From NCBI GenBank assembly GCA_027451665.1, contig DAIDIW010000004.1, positions 1 to 36,354 of the forward strand: a DNA stretch of 36,354 nt, given 5' to 3'. A program made the translations under genes and the position numbers. This stretch comes from Candidatus Kaiserbacteria bacterium. GTDB taxonomy: Bacteria; Patescibacteriota; Minisyncoccia; Phycocordibacterales; Phycocordibacteraceae. The notes below the pieces were generated by a model. The model worked only from the letters and a program-made list of their open reading frames with translations. It was not told the DNA's origin and did not search any database. This document shows positions 14,559 to 24,029 of this stretch, piece after piece. Position 1 is the stretch's first letter. Every line of letters starts with the position of its first letter.

Positions 14559-17500
14559 ATGCTGCGCAAACGTTCAAGTGGTGCGCATATAATCCGTGCC
14601 CGAAGAACCTGGAAGGCTATTATCGCGGTCTGTTTGTCTGCGGCTTTTGCGTTACTCACCTATGCACCGTTTGCGGCTCCTCTCGCCTATGGCGCCGCCG
14701 GCATAAATAGAGAGCTTAACTATCAGGGCGTCCTCAAAGATTCGAGCGGGAGTATCGTTCCCGACGGCAGTTACGACATGGTATTCAAGCTCTATACCGT
14801 GGCTTCAGGCGGTAGCCCGATCTGGACCGGGACGTATACGTCCACTAATGGTAACCCGGTAACCGTAACGAACGGACTCTTCTCGGTTCTCCTCGGAAGC
14901 GGTACAGGCAATTCGCTCGCGACGGTGAATTTCAATCAAGATACGCTCTATCTCGGAATCACCGTCGGTACTGATTCCGAGATGACGCCGCGGCTTCGCA
15001 TCGGTGCGGCCGCCTATGCGATCAATAGTGCTGAAGTGAATGGACTGTCATTCGCCGATTCGGCATATTCGCCGGGAGACATACTGTATGTCGATACCAG
15101 CGGAGATCTGAAAAGACTTGCGGCGGGGGCGAATAGCGACATTCTTTCAATAGAGGGAAGCGTGCCGCAGTGGCTCGCGACGTCATCTCTCGGCATCATT
15201 TCATCGCCGTGGACTAAAAACGGCACGGACATCTCATATACGGGAGGCTCGGTTGGTATCGGAACGACTTCTCCCTATCGCACGCTCTCGGTTGTCGGTA
15301 ACGGCGTATTTTCTGGTGGCGATGTGCTTGCCAGTACGTTCATCGCGACCTCGTCAATTTCTACGCCGTCACTCACGCTCTCAGGTGTGTCTGCGCGCTC
15401 TCTCCTAGCCACTGACGCTTCGGGCGTCGTTGTCGCGACCTCTTCTCCCGCCGCCAATTACTTCGTTGCCACACAGAGCACCGCAACCTCAACGTTCGCC
15501 GGCGGCCTTTTGGCCGGCGCCTCCGGATTGACTGTCCTCCAGGGCGGTTCAGTCGGTATTGGAACCACAAGTCCCGTCGCAAAGTTCGCGGTAGCGGGTG
15601 GATCTGCATTCGCGGGCGGCGTTACGGTGGGTAGCGGGTATGCTGGCTCTGTGGCGCCAATAAACGGGTTGCTTGTGCAAGGTAGCGTAGGCATAGGGAC
15701 AACTACCTCCGGTTCTGCATTGTCTGTCGCCGGCAATGCCTACTTCGCCGATATCCTCACGGCGCATTCCTTCAATGCTTCGCAATATGCCGGTTATGCA
15801 CAAAACGGCGTCATGATCCTCACCGCGTCTTCGACGCTGAACAATCTTGCCGTTGGCATATCTGCTCTCAATTCGAATACGGGCGGCGCGAATAATGGCA
15901 GTTATAACGTGGCCGTCGGCGGTTCGGCTCTTTCCGGAAATACGACGGGCTCCTATAACGTCGCCGTAGGCACTGATGCTCTTGTGCAGAACACTACGGG
16001 CAGCTACAACGTTGCTTTCGGTGAAGGAACGCTCAATGCTAATACCACCGGCTCTGGAAACAATGCGATCGGTTTGCAAACGCTCGCAAACAACTCGACG
16101 GGCAACAACAATACAGCAAACGGAAATGAAGCATTGGGCTCAAATACGACAGGGAGTGCGAACACTGCGTTCGGGTGGAATGCGCTCGATACGAGCACGA
16201 CAGGGAACGACAACACCGCCGTCGGTTTTCTCGCGGGGAACAGCGATACGATCGGCTCAAATAACACGACCCTGGGTTATGACGCAGGGTATGACATTAC
16301 GACCGGAGGCAATAATATTATACTCGGCACGGAACAGAATTTAGGCGGTAGTGTGACGACGGGCTCAAATAATATCCTCATCGGGACAGGCGTCCGCTAT
16401 GGGCTCTCGCAGACCGGCAATAACCAGCTGAACATCGGCAACCTGATCTTTGGCACGGGCATCGGCAGCGAAGCCACTCTTGCGACCGGGAATGTGGGAA
16501 TCGGGACGACGACGCCATGGAAAACTCTCTCGGTAAATGGAGATGTCGATTTTTCAGGTAATTTCTATTTTCCGGCCAGTAATTCCGGCATTTGGGCGCT
16601 CGGCGCGGGCGTGGCTTGGGGCGGCACGGTCACGAGCGGTAACGTGAGCGGTATTCAACCCCAAAATAGCACTGGGTCTCAATTGTTTACCTTTGCTTCT
16701 CCATCCGGAGACCTCTCGGTACAGACTGACGGTTCTTTCTTCGCCGGCGATGGTCTCGGCACTTCGCCCGACGGCCTCACGGCCGCAAGCACTGGGTATG
16801 TCGTTGCGCAGTCAAGTATTTACGCCGGCGGATCCATCTATGATTCGGACGGCGCAGTACACACAGCCTCAGATGAGCGTTTGAAGAAGAACATCCAAAC
16901 CATAAGCGGCGGGGACGCGCTCACGATCATCAACGAGCTGAACCCTGTGACCTACAACTGGATTAACCCGTCGCTTCATGGCAATCAGCAGCATCCAGGC
17001 GGGTTTATCGCGCAGCAGCTCATGCAGGTATTTCCGGACATGGTCTCCGAGAGCGGCTGTAATGGCGCCGACTGCCAGCTTCTTTCCGGCACCACGACCG
17101 AATATACGATCGGGATTTCTCCAAAATTTGATGCGTATCTCGTGGCGGCGCTCCAGGACATCGCGTCGATCGGGGAAGGATTTAAGCAAAATCTGATCGC
17201 ATGGCTCGGCAATATAGAAAATGGAATTACCGATCTCTTCGCCACGAATATTCATGCGCAGAATGAGCTTTGCGTGGGGAGCACGTGCGTGACTCCTGCA
17301 GAGTTCAAGACGATGGTCGCGGCAGCCGGCCAGTCAGGGAGCACCGCAGTCACACAGACCGCGGCCGCGGTCAGTACCGCTTCATCGAGTCCCTCGTGCT
17401 CGCTTTCGGCGACGCCGACGCAAATACTCTCCGGCGGCCACGTCACCCTCGCCTGGAGTGCGCCGGGTGCGGGCACCTTCTCAATCGACCAGGAGGTAGG

Positions 17501-17873
17501 CTCGGTATCGCCGGCGATCGAGGGGACGACCACGAGTAAGGCAATTAACGGCACCACGACCTTTACCGGGACCGTCGTCACACCGACCGGCAGCGTCGGT
17601 ACCTGTACGGTAACGGTTTCGGCGACTGTCTCCGTTACGGGTACGGGGACCGTCTCTACTCAGAACAATACCGTTTCAACATCCTCCTCTGCGACCGCGA
17701 GTTCGACCGTAAGTAGTACCAAGTTATCCACGAGCTCTTCTTCCGGTACCTCAACTCCGTCCTCTCTAAGTCCTACCGGATCTCCTTCGGCGTCCTCCGC
17801 GACGACGACCTCGAGCAGTTCCGTAACCGCCACGTCATCCGCGTCCGTTTCCACTACGACGGCCAGTAGCTAG
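14559..17873 (+). CDS. Large surface fibre/adhesin with YadA-head-like repeats, S74-type chaperone of endosialidase domain and Ser/Thr-rich tail
   Basis: N-terminal hydrophobic/signal segment; repeated VGIGTTSP modules; 17-aa repeats ALxxNTTGSYNVAVGxx; SDERLKKNIQTISGGDALTIINELNPVTYNW; Ser/Thr-rich C-terminus. Confidence 0.88.
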   Translation: MLRKRSSGAHIIRARRTWKAIIAVCLSAAFALLTYAPFAAPLAYGAAGINRELNYQGVLKDSSGSIVPDGSYDMVFKLYTVASGGSPIWTGTYTSTNGNPVTVTNGLFSVLLGSGTGNSLATVNFNQDTLYLGITVGTDSEMTPRLRIGAAAYAINSAEVNGLSFADSAYSPGDILYVDTSGDLKRLAAGANSDILSIEGSVPQWLATSSLGIISSPWTKNGTDISYTGGSVGIGTTSPYRTLSVVGNGVFSGGDVLASTFIATSSISTPSLTLSGVSARSLLATDASGVVVATSSPAANYFVATQSTATSTFAGGLLAGASGLTVLQGGSVGIGTTSPVAKFAVAGGSAFAGGVTVGSGYAGSVAPINGLLVQGSVGIGTTTSGSALSVAGNAYFADILTAHSFNASQYAGYAQNGVMILTASSTLNNLAVGISALNSNTGGANNGSYNVAVGGSALSGNTTGSYNVAVGTDALVQNTTGSYNVAFGEGTLNANTTGSGNNAIGLQTLANNSTGNNNTANGNEALGSNTTGSANTAFGWNALDTSTTGNDNTAVGFLAGNSDTIGSNNTTLGYDAGYDITTGGNNIILGTEQNLGGSVTTGSNNILIGTGVRYGLSQTGNNQLNIGNLIFGTGIGSEATLATGNVGIGTTTPWKTLSVNGDVDFSGNFYFPASNSGIWALGAGVAWGGTVTSGNVSGIQPQNSTGSQLFTFASPSGDLSVQTDGSFFAGDGLGTSPDGLTAASTGYVVAQSSIYAGGSIYDSDGAVHTASDERLKKNIQTISGGDALTIINELNPVTYNWINPSLHGNQQHPGGFIAQQLMQVFPDMVSESGCNGADCQLLSGTTTEYTIGISPKFDAYLVAALQDIASIGEGFKQNLIAWLGNIENGITDLFATNIHAQNELCVGSTCVTPAEFKTMVAAAGQSGSTAVTQTAAAVSTASSSPSCSLSATPTQILSGGHVTLAWSAPGAGTFSIDQEVGSVSPAIEGTTTSKAINGTTTFTGTVVTPTGSVGTCTVTVSATVSVTGTGTVSTQNNTVSTSSSATASSTVSSTKLSTSSSSGTSTPSSLSPTGSPSASSATTTSSSSVTATSSASVSTTTASS
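15864..16400 (+). repeat. Coding repeats of about 51 nt (17 aa)
   Basis: ALSGNTTGSYNVAVGTD / ALVQNTTGSYNVAFGEG / TLNANTTGSGNNAIGLQ / TLANNSTGNNNTANGNE / ALGSNTTGSANTAFGWN / ALDTSTTGNDNTAVGFL / AGNSDTIGSNNTTLGYD. Confidence 0.85.
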
Positions 17874-17913
17874 TGCAGTTAGTTGTTGCTATGATATCCA
17901 CGAGAAAAATCGT

Positions 17914-18420
17914 ATGAAAAAAGACTCCTCGCTGCTCTTCACGATCAAGGTGACGCGTCGCAAAGCTCAGTACGCTATGGGGGTAGCCGTAGCGATACTG
18001 CTCCTGCTTGTGATTGCAAGGGCATTCCACTGGTGGAATTGGGGACTCTCGACGCAGCAGATTCAGCAGCGTGAAGTCGCATCGCTCGTCGCAAAGGTGG
18101 GGAATCTCATGCTCCTCCCAACCGGAGAGACTCCGGTCGTCGCAACGATAACTGACGCGTCTTCGCTAAAGGCGCAGCAGCCGTTCTACAAGGACGCGCA
18201 GAACGGAGACATGATAATGGTATATACGAAAGCGGAACGCGCGATCGTCTATCGTCCAAGCGAGAACAAGATCATAAACGTCGGCCCCATCTACCTTAAT
18301 AAGAATGCCGGCACCTCTTCCGGCTCCGTTTCGGCACCTGTCGGGGGAGCCACCTCATCTCCGAGCTCCACCGCTTCAACCACAGGGCCCGCAGCCAAGA
18401 CGACATCGGTCCGAAAGTAG
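17914..18420 (+). CDS. Single-pass membrane protein, hypothetical
   Basis: N-terminal TM segment AMGVAVAILLLLVIARAF; extracytoplasmic domain; low-complexity tail. GCTATGAT at 17888. Confidence 0.75.
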   Translation: MKKDSSLLFTIKVTRRKAQYAMGVAVAILLLLVIARAFHWWNWGLSTQQIQQREVASLVAKVGNLMLLPTGETPVVATITDASSLKAQQPFYKDAQNGDMIMVYTKAERAIVYRPSENKIINVGPIYLNKNAGTSSGSVSAPVGGATSSPSSTASTTGPAAKTTSVRK

Positions 18421-18425
18421 CTCAT

Positions 18426-19346
18426 ATGCGCGGAGCGCTTCTCACCGTTTTTGCTACCCTTGCCGCGCTTCTATTCCCCGCGTTCGCGTTTGCGGCGACG
18501 CAGTCGAGTGCGCATTACGAAATACAACAGGCGACGCTCTCGAGCGGAGATAATTCCACGAGCTCCTCCACGAGCTATTCTTCGCAGACTTCGTTCGGCG
18601 AGCCCGCCGTTGGTGCGACGAGCGGAGGAAACACGTCGACGAACGCTGGATTTTCTCCTGCGATTCCGAGTCCGTCCTCCTCTGGCGGCACGACCGTATC
18701 TTCGGGAAGTTCAGGCGGAACGACGAACGGCGCTATCTCGCCCGTCGTTACGGGATGCAGCGATCCCGCGGCAGAAAACTATAGTGCGTCCGCGGCTCCC
18801 GGGCTCGATAACGGATGCCGATACTCACCCGTGGCGCTCGCTCCTTCAACGTCTGCATCGTCCTCGATCGTAGCGGCCATTGGTGCCACCGCGCTTGCCG
18901 CCTCGAAGACCGCTCATGCGAGTGCACTGCAGGCGCAGAGCATACCGACGATCACCCCGGTTCTTTCGCTGCCACAAACCGTCATACCGTCCGGAGGACA
19001 GCTTCCCGTACGCGTCACCTTGTCGAATCCCCTCAAGGCTTCCGCATTGTTCGTGCTCTCGGTTGTGCGGGCCGATGGTTCCGTGGCAACCTCCTCGGTG
19101 CAAACGGTCCAACCCGGGACGCGTCTTTTCTCAAGCCTGCTCTCCTTACGCGGGTTGCCGGCGAGCACATACACCCTTCATGTCCACGCGATTTTCCAAG
19201 GAGGTGCGACGCGCGATCTGAACCAAGCGTTTTCGGTCGCCGCGTCTTCTCGTCCGTGGTACGATGCACGCGCACTGGGGTTCTTTCTGGGCGTCCTTCT
19301 CATAGGATTTCTGATTTTCTTTGCGGCTCGGTATCTCAAATCCTAG
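18426..19346 (+). CDS. Secreted/surface protein with C-terminal TM anchor, hypothetical
   Basis: Signal peptide MRGALLTVFATLAALLFPAFAFAA; GCSDPAAENYSASAAPGLDNGCRY motif; C-terminal TM followed by RYLKS. Confidence 0.75.
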   Translation: MRGALLTVFATLAALLFPAFAFAATQSSAHYEIQQATLSSGDNSTSSSTSYSSQTSFGEPAVGATSGGNTSTNAGFSPAIPSPSSSGGTTVSSGSSGGTTNGAISPVVTGCSDPAAENYSASAAPGLDNGCRYSPVALAPSTSASSSIVAAIGATALAASKTAHASALQAQSIPTITPVLSLPQTVIPSGGQLPVRVTLSNPLKASALFVLSVVRADGSVATSSVQTVQPGTRLFSSLLSLRGLPASTYTLHVHAIFQGGATRDLNQAFSVAASSRPWYDARALGFFLGVLLIGFLIFFAARYLKS

Positions 19347-19436
19347 ACCCAGAGATAGGGAATCCGAATCGGAGGCGTTGCGACTACGTGTTTTGCGAAA
19401 TGGCTTGAACCGCCTGTCCCCGTTACCAAGAAAACC

Positions 19437-20468
19437 ATGAAATTGCTCATCGTAACGCAGGTCATAGACCGGGACGATCCTGTCTTGGGGTTCTTCTGCC
19501 GCTGGGTGGAGGAATTCGCAAAGCATTTCGAGCGAATCGAGGTGATCTGTCTCAAGGAAGGGAAGCACGACCTGCCGGAGAACGTGCGCGTGCACTCGCT
19601 CGGGAAGGAACGCGGACGGCCCTTCTTCGGCTCGCTTGCATACATTGCGAGATTTAAGCTGCTCGCTTGGCGTCTCCGCCATGATTACGATGCAGTCTTC
19701 GTGCATATGAATCAGGAGTATGTGCTCATCTACGGACTCGTGTGGAAGCTGCTCCGGAAGCCGGTATATATGTGGCGGAACCACTACGCAGGATCCTTCG
19801 CAACGAACGTCGCGGTTGCGCTCTGCACGAAAGTCTTCTGCACCTCGAAGCATTCCTACACCGCACGTTTCAATAAGACCGAGCTCATGGCAGTCGGGGT
19901 TGATACGCAGCGCTTCGCGCGCGACGAGCGCATCACGCGCGAGCCGCGCTCCATCCTGTTCCTCGCGCGCGTCGCGCCGTCTAAGCGCGTCGAGATGCTC
20001 ATCGACGCGCTCAAGATTCTGCATCGGGAAGGTGTGGAATTTTCCGCCGATATTGTCGGCTCTCCCTTGCCCGTGCATGAAGAGTATCTAGCCTCGCTTA
20101 AGGAACGCGCCGCGCCGCTTGGCGATTCCGTTCGCTTTTCTCCGGGCGTACCGAATGCGGAGACGGTCCGGCTGTACCAATCGCATGAGATCTTCGTGAA
20201 CGCTTCGCCCTCCGGCATGTTCGATAAGACGATCTTTGAAGCCGCCGCTTGCGGCTGCGCGGTGCTCGCTTCGAGCCAGGACTTCGCCGAGCTTGCCGGT
20301 CCCGATACGTATTTTGATTCGAGTGCGACGCTTGCCGAACGTCTCAAGGCTGCCCTTACCGGAGGCACCGAGCGATTTTTGGATCTCCTCGTCCGCCAGC
20401 ATTCCCTCGACGCCCTAGCGATGACTCTTTCCGTCATAATCAGCGTCCCTGAGCGCTCTGCGGGCTAA
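19437..20468 (+). CDS. Glycosyltransferase family 4
   Basis: LFLARVAPSKRVEMLIDAL, VNASPSGMFDKTIFEAAACGCAVLAS. Confidence 0.85.
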   Translation: MKLLIVTQVIDRDDPVLGFFCRWVEEFAKHFERIEVICLKEGKHDLPENVRVHSLGKERGRPFFGSLAYIARFKLLAWRLRHDYDAVFVHMNQEYVLIYGLVWKLLRKPVYMWRNHYAGSFATNVAVALCTKVFCTSKHSYTARFNKTELMAVGVDTQRFARDERITREPRSILFLARVAPSKRVEMLIDALKILHREGVEFSADIVGSPLPVHEEYLASLKERAAPLGDSVRFSPGVPNAETVRLYQSHEIFVNASPSGMFDKTIFEAAACGCAVLASSQDFAELAGPDTYFDSSATLAERLKAALTGGTERFLDLLVRQHSLDALAMTLSVIISVPERSAG

Positions 20469-20471
20469 GAA

Positions 20472-20479
20472 GCTATAAT
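20472..20479 (+). promoter_or_regulatory. Leaderless-type promoter GCTATAAT
   Basis: Consensus -10, 8 nt before ATG 20488. Confidence 0.6.
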
Positions 20480-20487
20480 CCTCAAAC

Positions 20488-21120
20488 ATGGCCGTACGCA
20501 CCAAATCTCTCCTACGCAGAGAACAATACAAGGAACTCGCAAAGCTCTCGATTGACGGCAAGATTCTTGATATAGGGGGTTCTAAGAAAAGCGGCTATCA
20601 TGAACTTATCGGCGGAGCGCACGAAATCGTCACGGGCAATATCGATGAGTCCTACGGGACTGACCTCATATTCGATGCGCAGGAAAGATGGCCGTTCGAG
20701 GACGATTCATTTGATGCGGTGCTATTCGTGAACTTGCTTGAGCATCTGTATCGGTACGATGTAGCTATCGCGGAATCATTACGCGTCTTAAAGCGCGGGG
20801 GGAAGGTCGTCGGTGTAGTGCCGTTCATGATAAATGTGCACGGCTCGCCCAATGATTTCTTTCGCTATACCAAGAGCGCGCTCGAGCGCGAACTCTCGGA
20901 CGCGGGATTTACGGAGATAGTAGTACGGGCGCAGGGCACGGGCGCTTTCAGCGTGATTTACCACTGTTTGCTCGGATTCGTGCGTTGGTATTGGATGGCG
21001 ACCCCTCTCGTCGCCTTCTTCAAAGGTCTTGACCGTCTCGTCTGGTGGATAAAACCGCACAATCGCATGTCTGCTGAGTACATGCCGCTCGGGTATTACT
21101 TCGAGGCGAAGAAACCGTAA
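20488..21120 (+). CDS. Class I SAM-dependent methyltransferase
   Basis: ILDIGGSKKSGY, WPFEDDSFDAVLFVNLLEHL, ESLRVLKRGGKVVGVVPF. Confidence 0.85.
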   Translation: MAVRTKSLLRREQYKELAKLSIDGKILDIGGSKKSGYHELIGGAHEIVTGNIDESYGTDLIFDAQERWPFEDDSFDAVLFVNLLEHLYRYDVAIAESLRVLKRGGKVVGVVPFMINVHGSPNDFFRYTKSALERELSDAGFTEIVVRAQGTGAFSVIYHCLLGFVRWYWMATPLVAFFKGLDRLVWWIKPHNRMSAEYMPLGYYFEAKKP

Positions 21121-21122
21121 GT

Positions 21123-22202
21123 ATGCAGACAGGGAAGCGCGCCATCGGATTCGTTATCAACTCGTTCGAGTACGGCGGGGCACAACGAGTCTTCATTGAT
21201 GATGCGAACCAGCTTGCTGCCGCCGGTTATGCCCCCACCATTTTCGTGCTCTATGGGCATGAGGGGGAGTATCCGCTCGCGAACGAGGTGCAGGTTCCTG
21301 TGGTATACCTGCGCGCGCGTGGGCCCTATGATTTGGGCGCGGTGCATCGGTGCTCGGCTGAAGTCCGCGAGCGTGGCATGCAGGCGCTCATGAGCACGCT
21401 AAACGACGGCAACATCTTCGCGCGCTGGGTCGCGTTGCGCACGGGAACTCGGCTATTCCAGCGAGAGGCTAATACACTCGGATCGAAGACGATCGCCCAG
21501 AAGTCGCTTGATTTCGTATTCGGTTGGGTTCCCTATCGCTATCTCGCGGTGTCGGGCGAGGTGCGCGATTCGCTCGCGCGGCTCGTGTTCTACGCTCGGC
21601 GCAGGATCGTGCTCCTTCCGAACGCCGTTGCGGTGCCTGCGGAAGGTGCAGTAGCGTCGAATCCAGTACCGGAGATTGTTGCGGTCGGCCGACTCTCGGA
21701 CCAGAAGGATTACGAGAGCCTCGTTCGGGCGCTCGGGATTGTTAAGCGGGAGGGCGCCGCGTTCCACGCAACCTTCATCGGAGAAGGGTATCTACGTGAG
21801 CAGATCGAAGCGGCGCTTCGCGAGGAGCACCTTGAAGCGGACGTCACGCTTACCGGGCATGTGCCGCATGCGCGCGTGCGCGAGGCGTATGCGCATGCGG
21901 ACCTCTTCGTATCGTCGTCTCGCTGGGAGGGGAGTCCGAACGTGCTTTTGGAGGCCATGTCGTACGGCTTGGCGTGCGTCTCGACGGCGGTCGGCGGCGC
22001 GGTAGATATCATTCGGGATGGCGAGGATGGATTGCTCGTGCCGCCCGGACGTCCGGACGCGTTGGCCGAAGCGCTCGCGAAATTGCTTGCGAACGCCGAG
22101 CTGCGCGCGCGTCTCGGACACGCAGCCCGCGCTCGTATCGAGGAAACCTTCTCACGGGAGACGCGGTTCAAACGATTACAAGCGCTTCTCGGCGCGGCAT
22201 AA
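21123..22202 (+). CDS. Glycosyltransferase family 4
   Basis: SFEYGGAQRVFIDDANQL, VAVGRLSDQKDYESLVRAL, SSSRWEGSPNVLLEAMSYGLACVST. Confidence 0.9.
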   Translation: MQTGKRAIGFVINSFEYGGAQRVFIDDANQLAAAGYAPTIFVLYGHEGEYPLANEVQVPVVYLRARGPYDLGAVHRCSAEVRERGMQALMSTLNDGNIFARWVALRTGTRLFQREANTLGSKTIAQKSLDFVFGWVPYRYLAVSGEVRDSLARLVFYARRRIVLLPNAVAVPAEGAVASNPVPEIVAVGRLSDQKDYESLVRALGIVKREGAAFHATFIGEGYLREQIEAALREEHLEADVTLTGHVPHARVREAYAHADLFVSSSRWEGSPNVLLEAMSYGLACVSTAVGGAVDIIRDGEDGLLVPPGRPDALAEALAKLLANAELRARLGHAARARIEETFSRETRFKRLQALLGAA

Positions 22203-22205
22203 GCT

Positions 22206-24029
22206 ATGTGTGGCATAATTGGACAAACTGACGGTAAGATAGAGGCGCTTGAGCGCGCGCTTATGCGTCTGGCACATCGTGGTCCGGATGGACAGCATGT
22301 GCTCGTTAATGGCCCGGTACTTCTCGGACACGCGCGATTATCAATCATCGATCTGTCTGCGCGTTCCGATCAGCCAATGCGAAGCGCTTCCGGTCTCGTA
22401 TCCATTGTCTTTAATGGAGAGATTTACAATTACCGGGAGCTGCGGCAGGAACTTGAAGGGGAGGGAACAATCTTTAGAACTACGGGGGATACAGAAGTTC
22501 TGCTTGAAGGATATGAAAGACACGGTACGGCGTACTTTGAAAAACTACGCGGCATGTGGGCATTTGCAATTCACGATGCACGTAACCACACTATCGTCCT
22601 CGCGCGCGATCCCTTTGGAATCAAGCCTCTCGTTTACGCGATTCGTGGAGGTTCTCTTTATTTCTCATCCGAGATTCGCGCGCTCCGAGAGATATTTCCG
22701 CTTGATCCTGATCCAAGCGCTTATCCTGCTTTTTTTAATCTCGGATATTTCATTGCGCCGGCAACACCATATAAGAACGTCCAGAAGCTCCGAGCTGGTG
22801 AAGTGCTCGAATGGAATTTGAGAACGAAGACATTCGAGCTCAAGGGACGAGTCTCTAGATTCTTAGACGAACCGGATTTACCCCATTCTCGCCGAGCAGC
22901 AGTTGACTATCTTGATCGCGCACTTACCGAATCAGTTGAAGCACACTACGTGGCTGACCTTCCCGTTTCCATGCTTCTTTCCGGGGGTACAGACTCGTCC
23001 CTCATCGCTGCACTCTCAAAGAAACTTGGCAGGAATCCTACTGCGTATCACATCGCTGTCCCTCAAAGTGAAGACACTGCATACGCTGAAGCTGTCGCTA
23101 AGCATTTAGGCTTACACCTAATCATTAAGCCTCTCTCTCAAAGTGCTCTAGAGAAGCAGTACGAGAAGGTTTGGAACATCATCGACGAACCAACGGCTGA
23201 TATTTCGATTATTCCAACTTCACTCGTCTTCGAACACATCAAAGGACATTCCAAGGTTGTCCTGTCTGGAGATGGTGGTGATGAATTGTTTAGCGGCTAT
23301 TTGCGTCACCGTCCAATTGCGCTTCATCAAGCAGTCGCTCCTCTTCACAGAACGCAGGCAATGCTTAATATGCTCCTCCTCCCGACAGGTCTTGGGCTAA
23401 AAGTGTGGAATCCGCTCATTGAGCGGATTCGAGTCCGTCTAATTGCGCGAGGCGTCATTGACGACCTCGTGGGTGCTTACTTGATGATAGTGCGGCTTGT
23501 TAGGTATCCGATCCGCGAACGTGAAGTTCGCGAGCTACTTTCAAAGTTGTACGAGGCTGAAAATGACCCGCGCATGTTGCCTATGCTAGCGTTCGATCTC
23601 CTGAGCTACTTGCCGAACGATATCCTGCAGAAGACGGATACGGCGTCCATGGCTTCTTCGATCGAGGCGCGCGTACCGTTTGTCGATCGGAGGGTTATGG
23701 CCGCATCCGTCGCGACGCTCAACGTCTTTGGCGCTCCTGCTGGTGAGAAGTTGATTCTGAAAGAAGTGCTTGCTCGGTATCTTCCACGCGAGCTTGTATT
23801 TCGGAATAAGTCAGGGTTTGGCGTTCCTATGCATGCATATGACCCACATATATTTATCGCGGATTTTCAAAAGGCATGCGGGTTTCATCTTGAAAATCAG
23901 GATGTGTTCGGTGTCGATGCTCCTATGGTGCATCTCATCGAGAATAAGGATTCTCGCGAAATCATAGCTCGTAAATATCCTCGTTTTGCTTTTGCCCTAA
24001 TCTCCAACTGGAAAGTGCATGCAAAATAA
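22206..24029 (+). CDS. asnB: Asparagine synthase (glutamine-hydrolysing)
   Basis: MCGIIGQ N-terminal nucleophile, LAHRGPDGQ, VFNGEIYNYRELR, LLSGGTDSSLIAAL, VVLSGDGGDELFSGY, DTASMASSIEARVPFVDRR. Confidence 0.93.
   Translation: MCGIIGQTDGKIEALERALMRLAHRGPDGQHVLVNGPVLLGHARLSIIDLSARSDQPMRSASGLVSIVFNGEIYNYRELRQELEGEGTIFRTTGDTEVLLEGYERHGTAYFEKLRGMWAFAIHDARNHTIVLARDPFGIKPLVYAIRGGSLYFSSEIRALREIFPLDPDPSAYPAFFNLGYFIAPATPYKNVQKLRAGEVLEWNLRTKTFELKGRVSRFLDEPDLPHSRRAAVDYLDRALTESVEAHYVADLPVSMLLSGGTDSSLIAALSKKLGRNPTAYHIAVPQSEDTAYAEAVAKHLGLHLIIKPLSQSALEKQYEKVWNIIDEPTADISIIPTSLVFEHIKGHSKVVLSGDGGDELFSGYLRHRPIALHQAVAPLHRTQAMLNMLLLPTGLGLKVWNPLIERIRVRLIARGVIDDLVGAYLMIVRLVRYPIREREVRELLSKLYEAENDPRMLPMLAFDLLSYLPNDILQKTDTASMASSIEARVPFVDRRVMAASVATLNVFGAPAGEKLILKEVLARYLPRELVFRNKSGFGVPMHAYDPHIFIADFQKACGFHLENQDVFGVDAPMVHLIENKDSREIIARKYPRFAFALISNWKVHAK

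Noticed and set aside
17727-17735. Second near-match to a DnaA box (TTATCCACG)
   Set aside because: Lies within the Ser/Thr-rich coding tail of the fibre and has a mismatch; most likely chance.
19146-20078. 310-aa minus-strand ORF
   Set aside because: Overlaps two supported plus-strand genes and has no recognisable domain.
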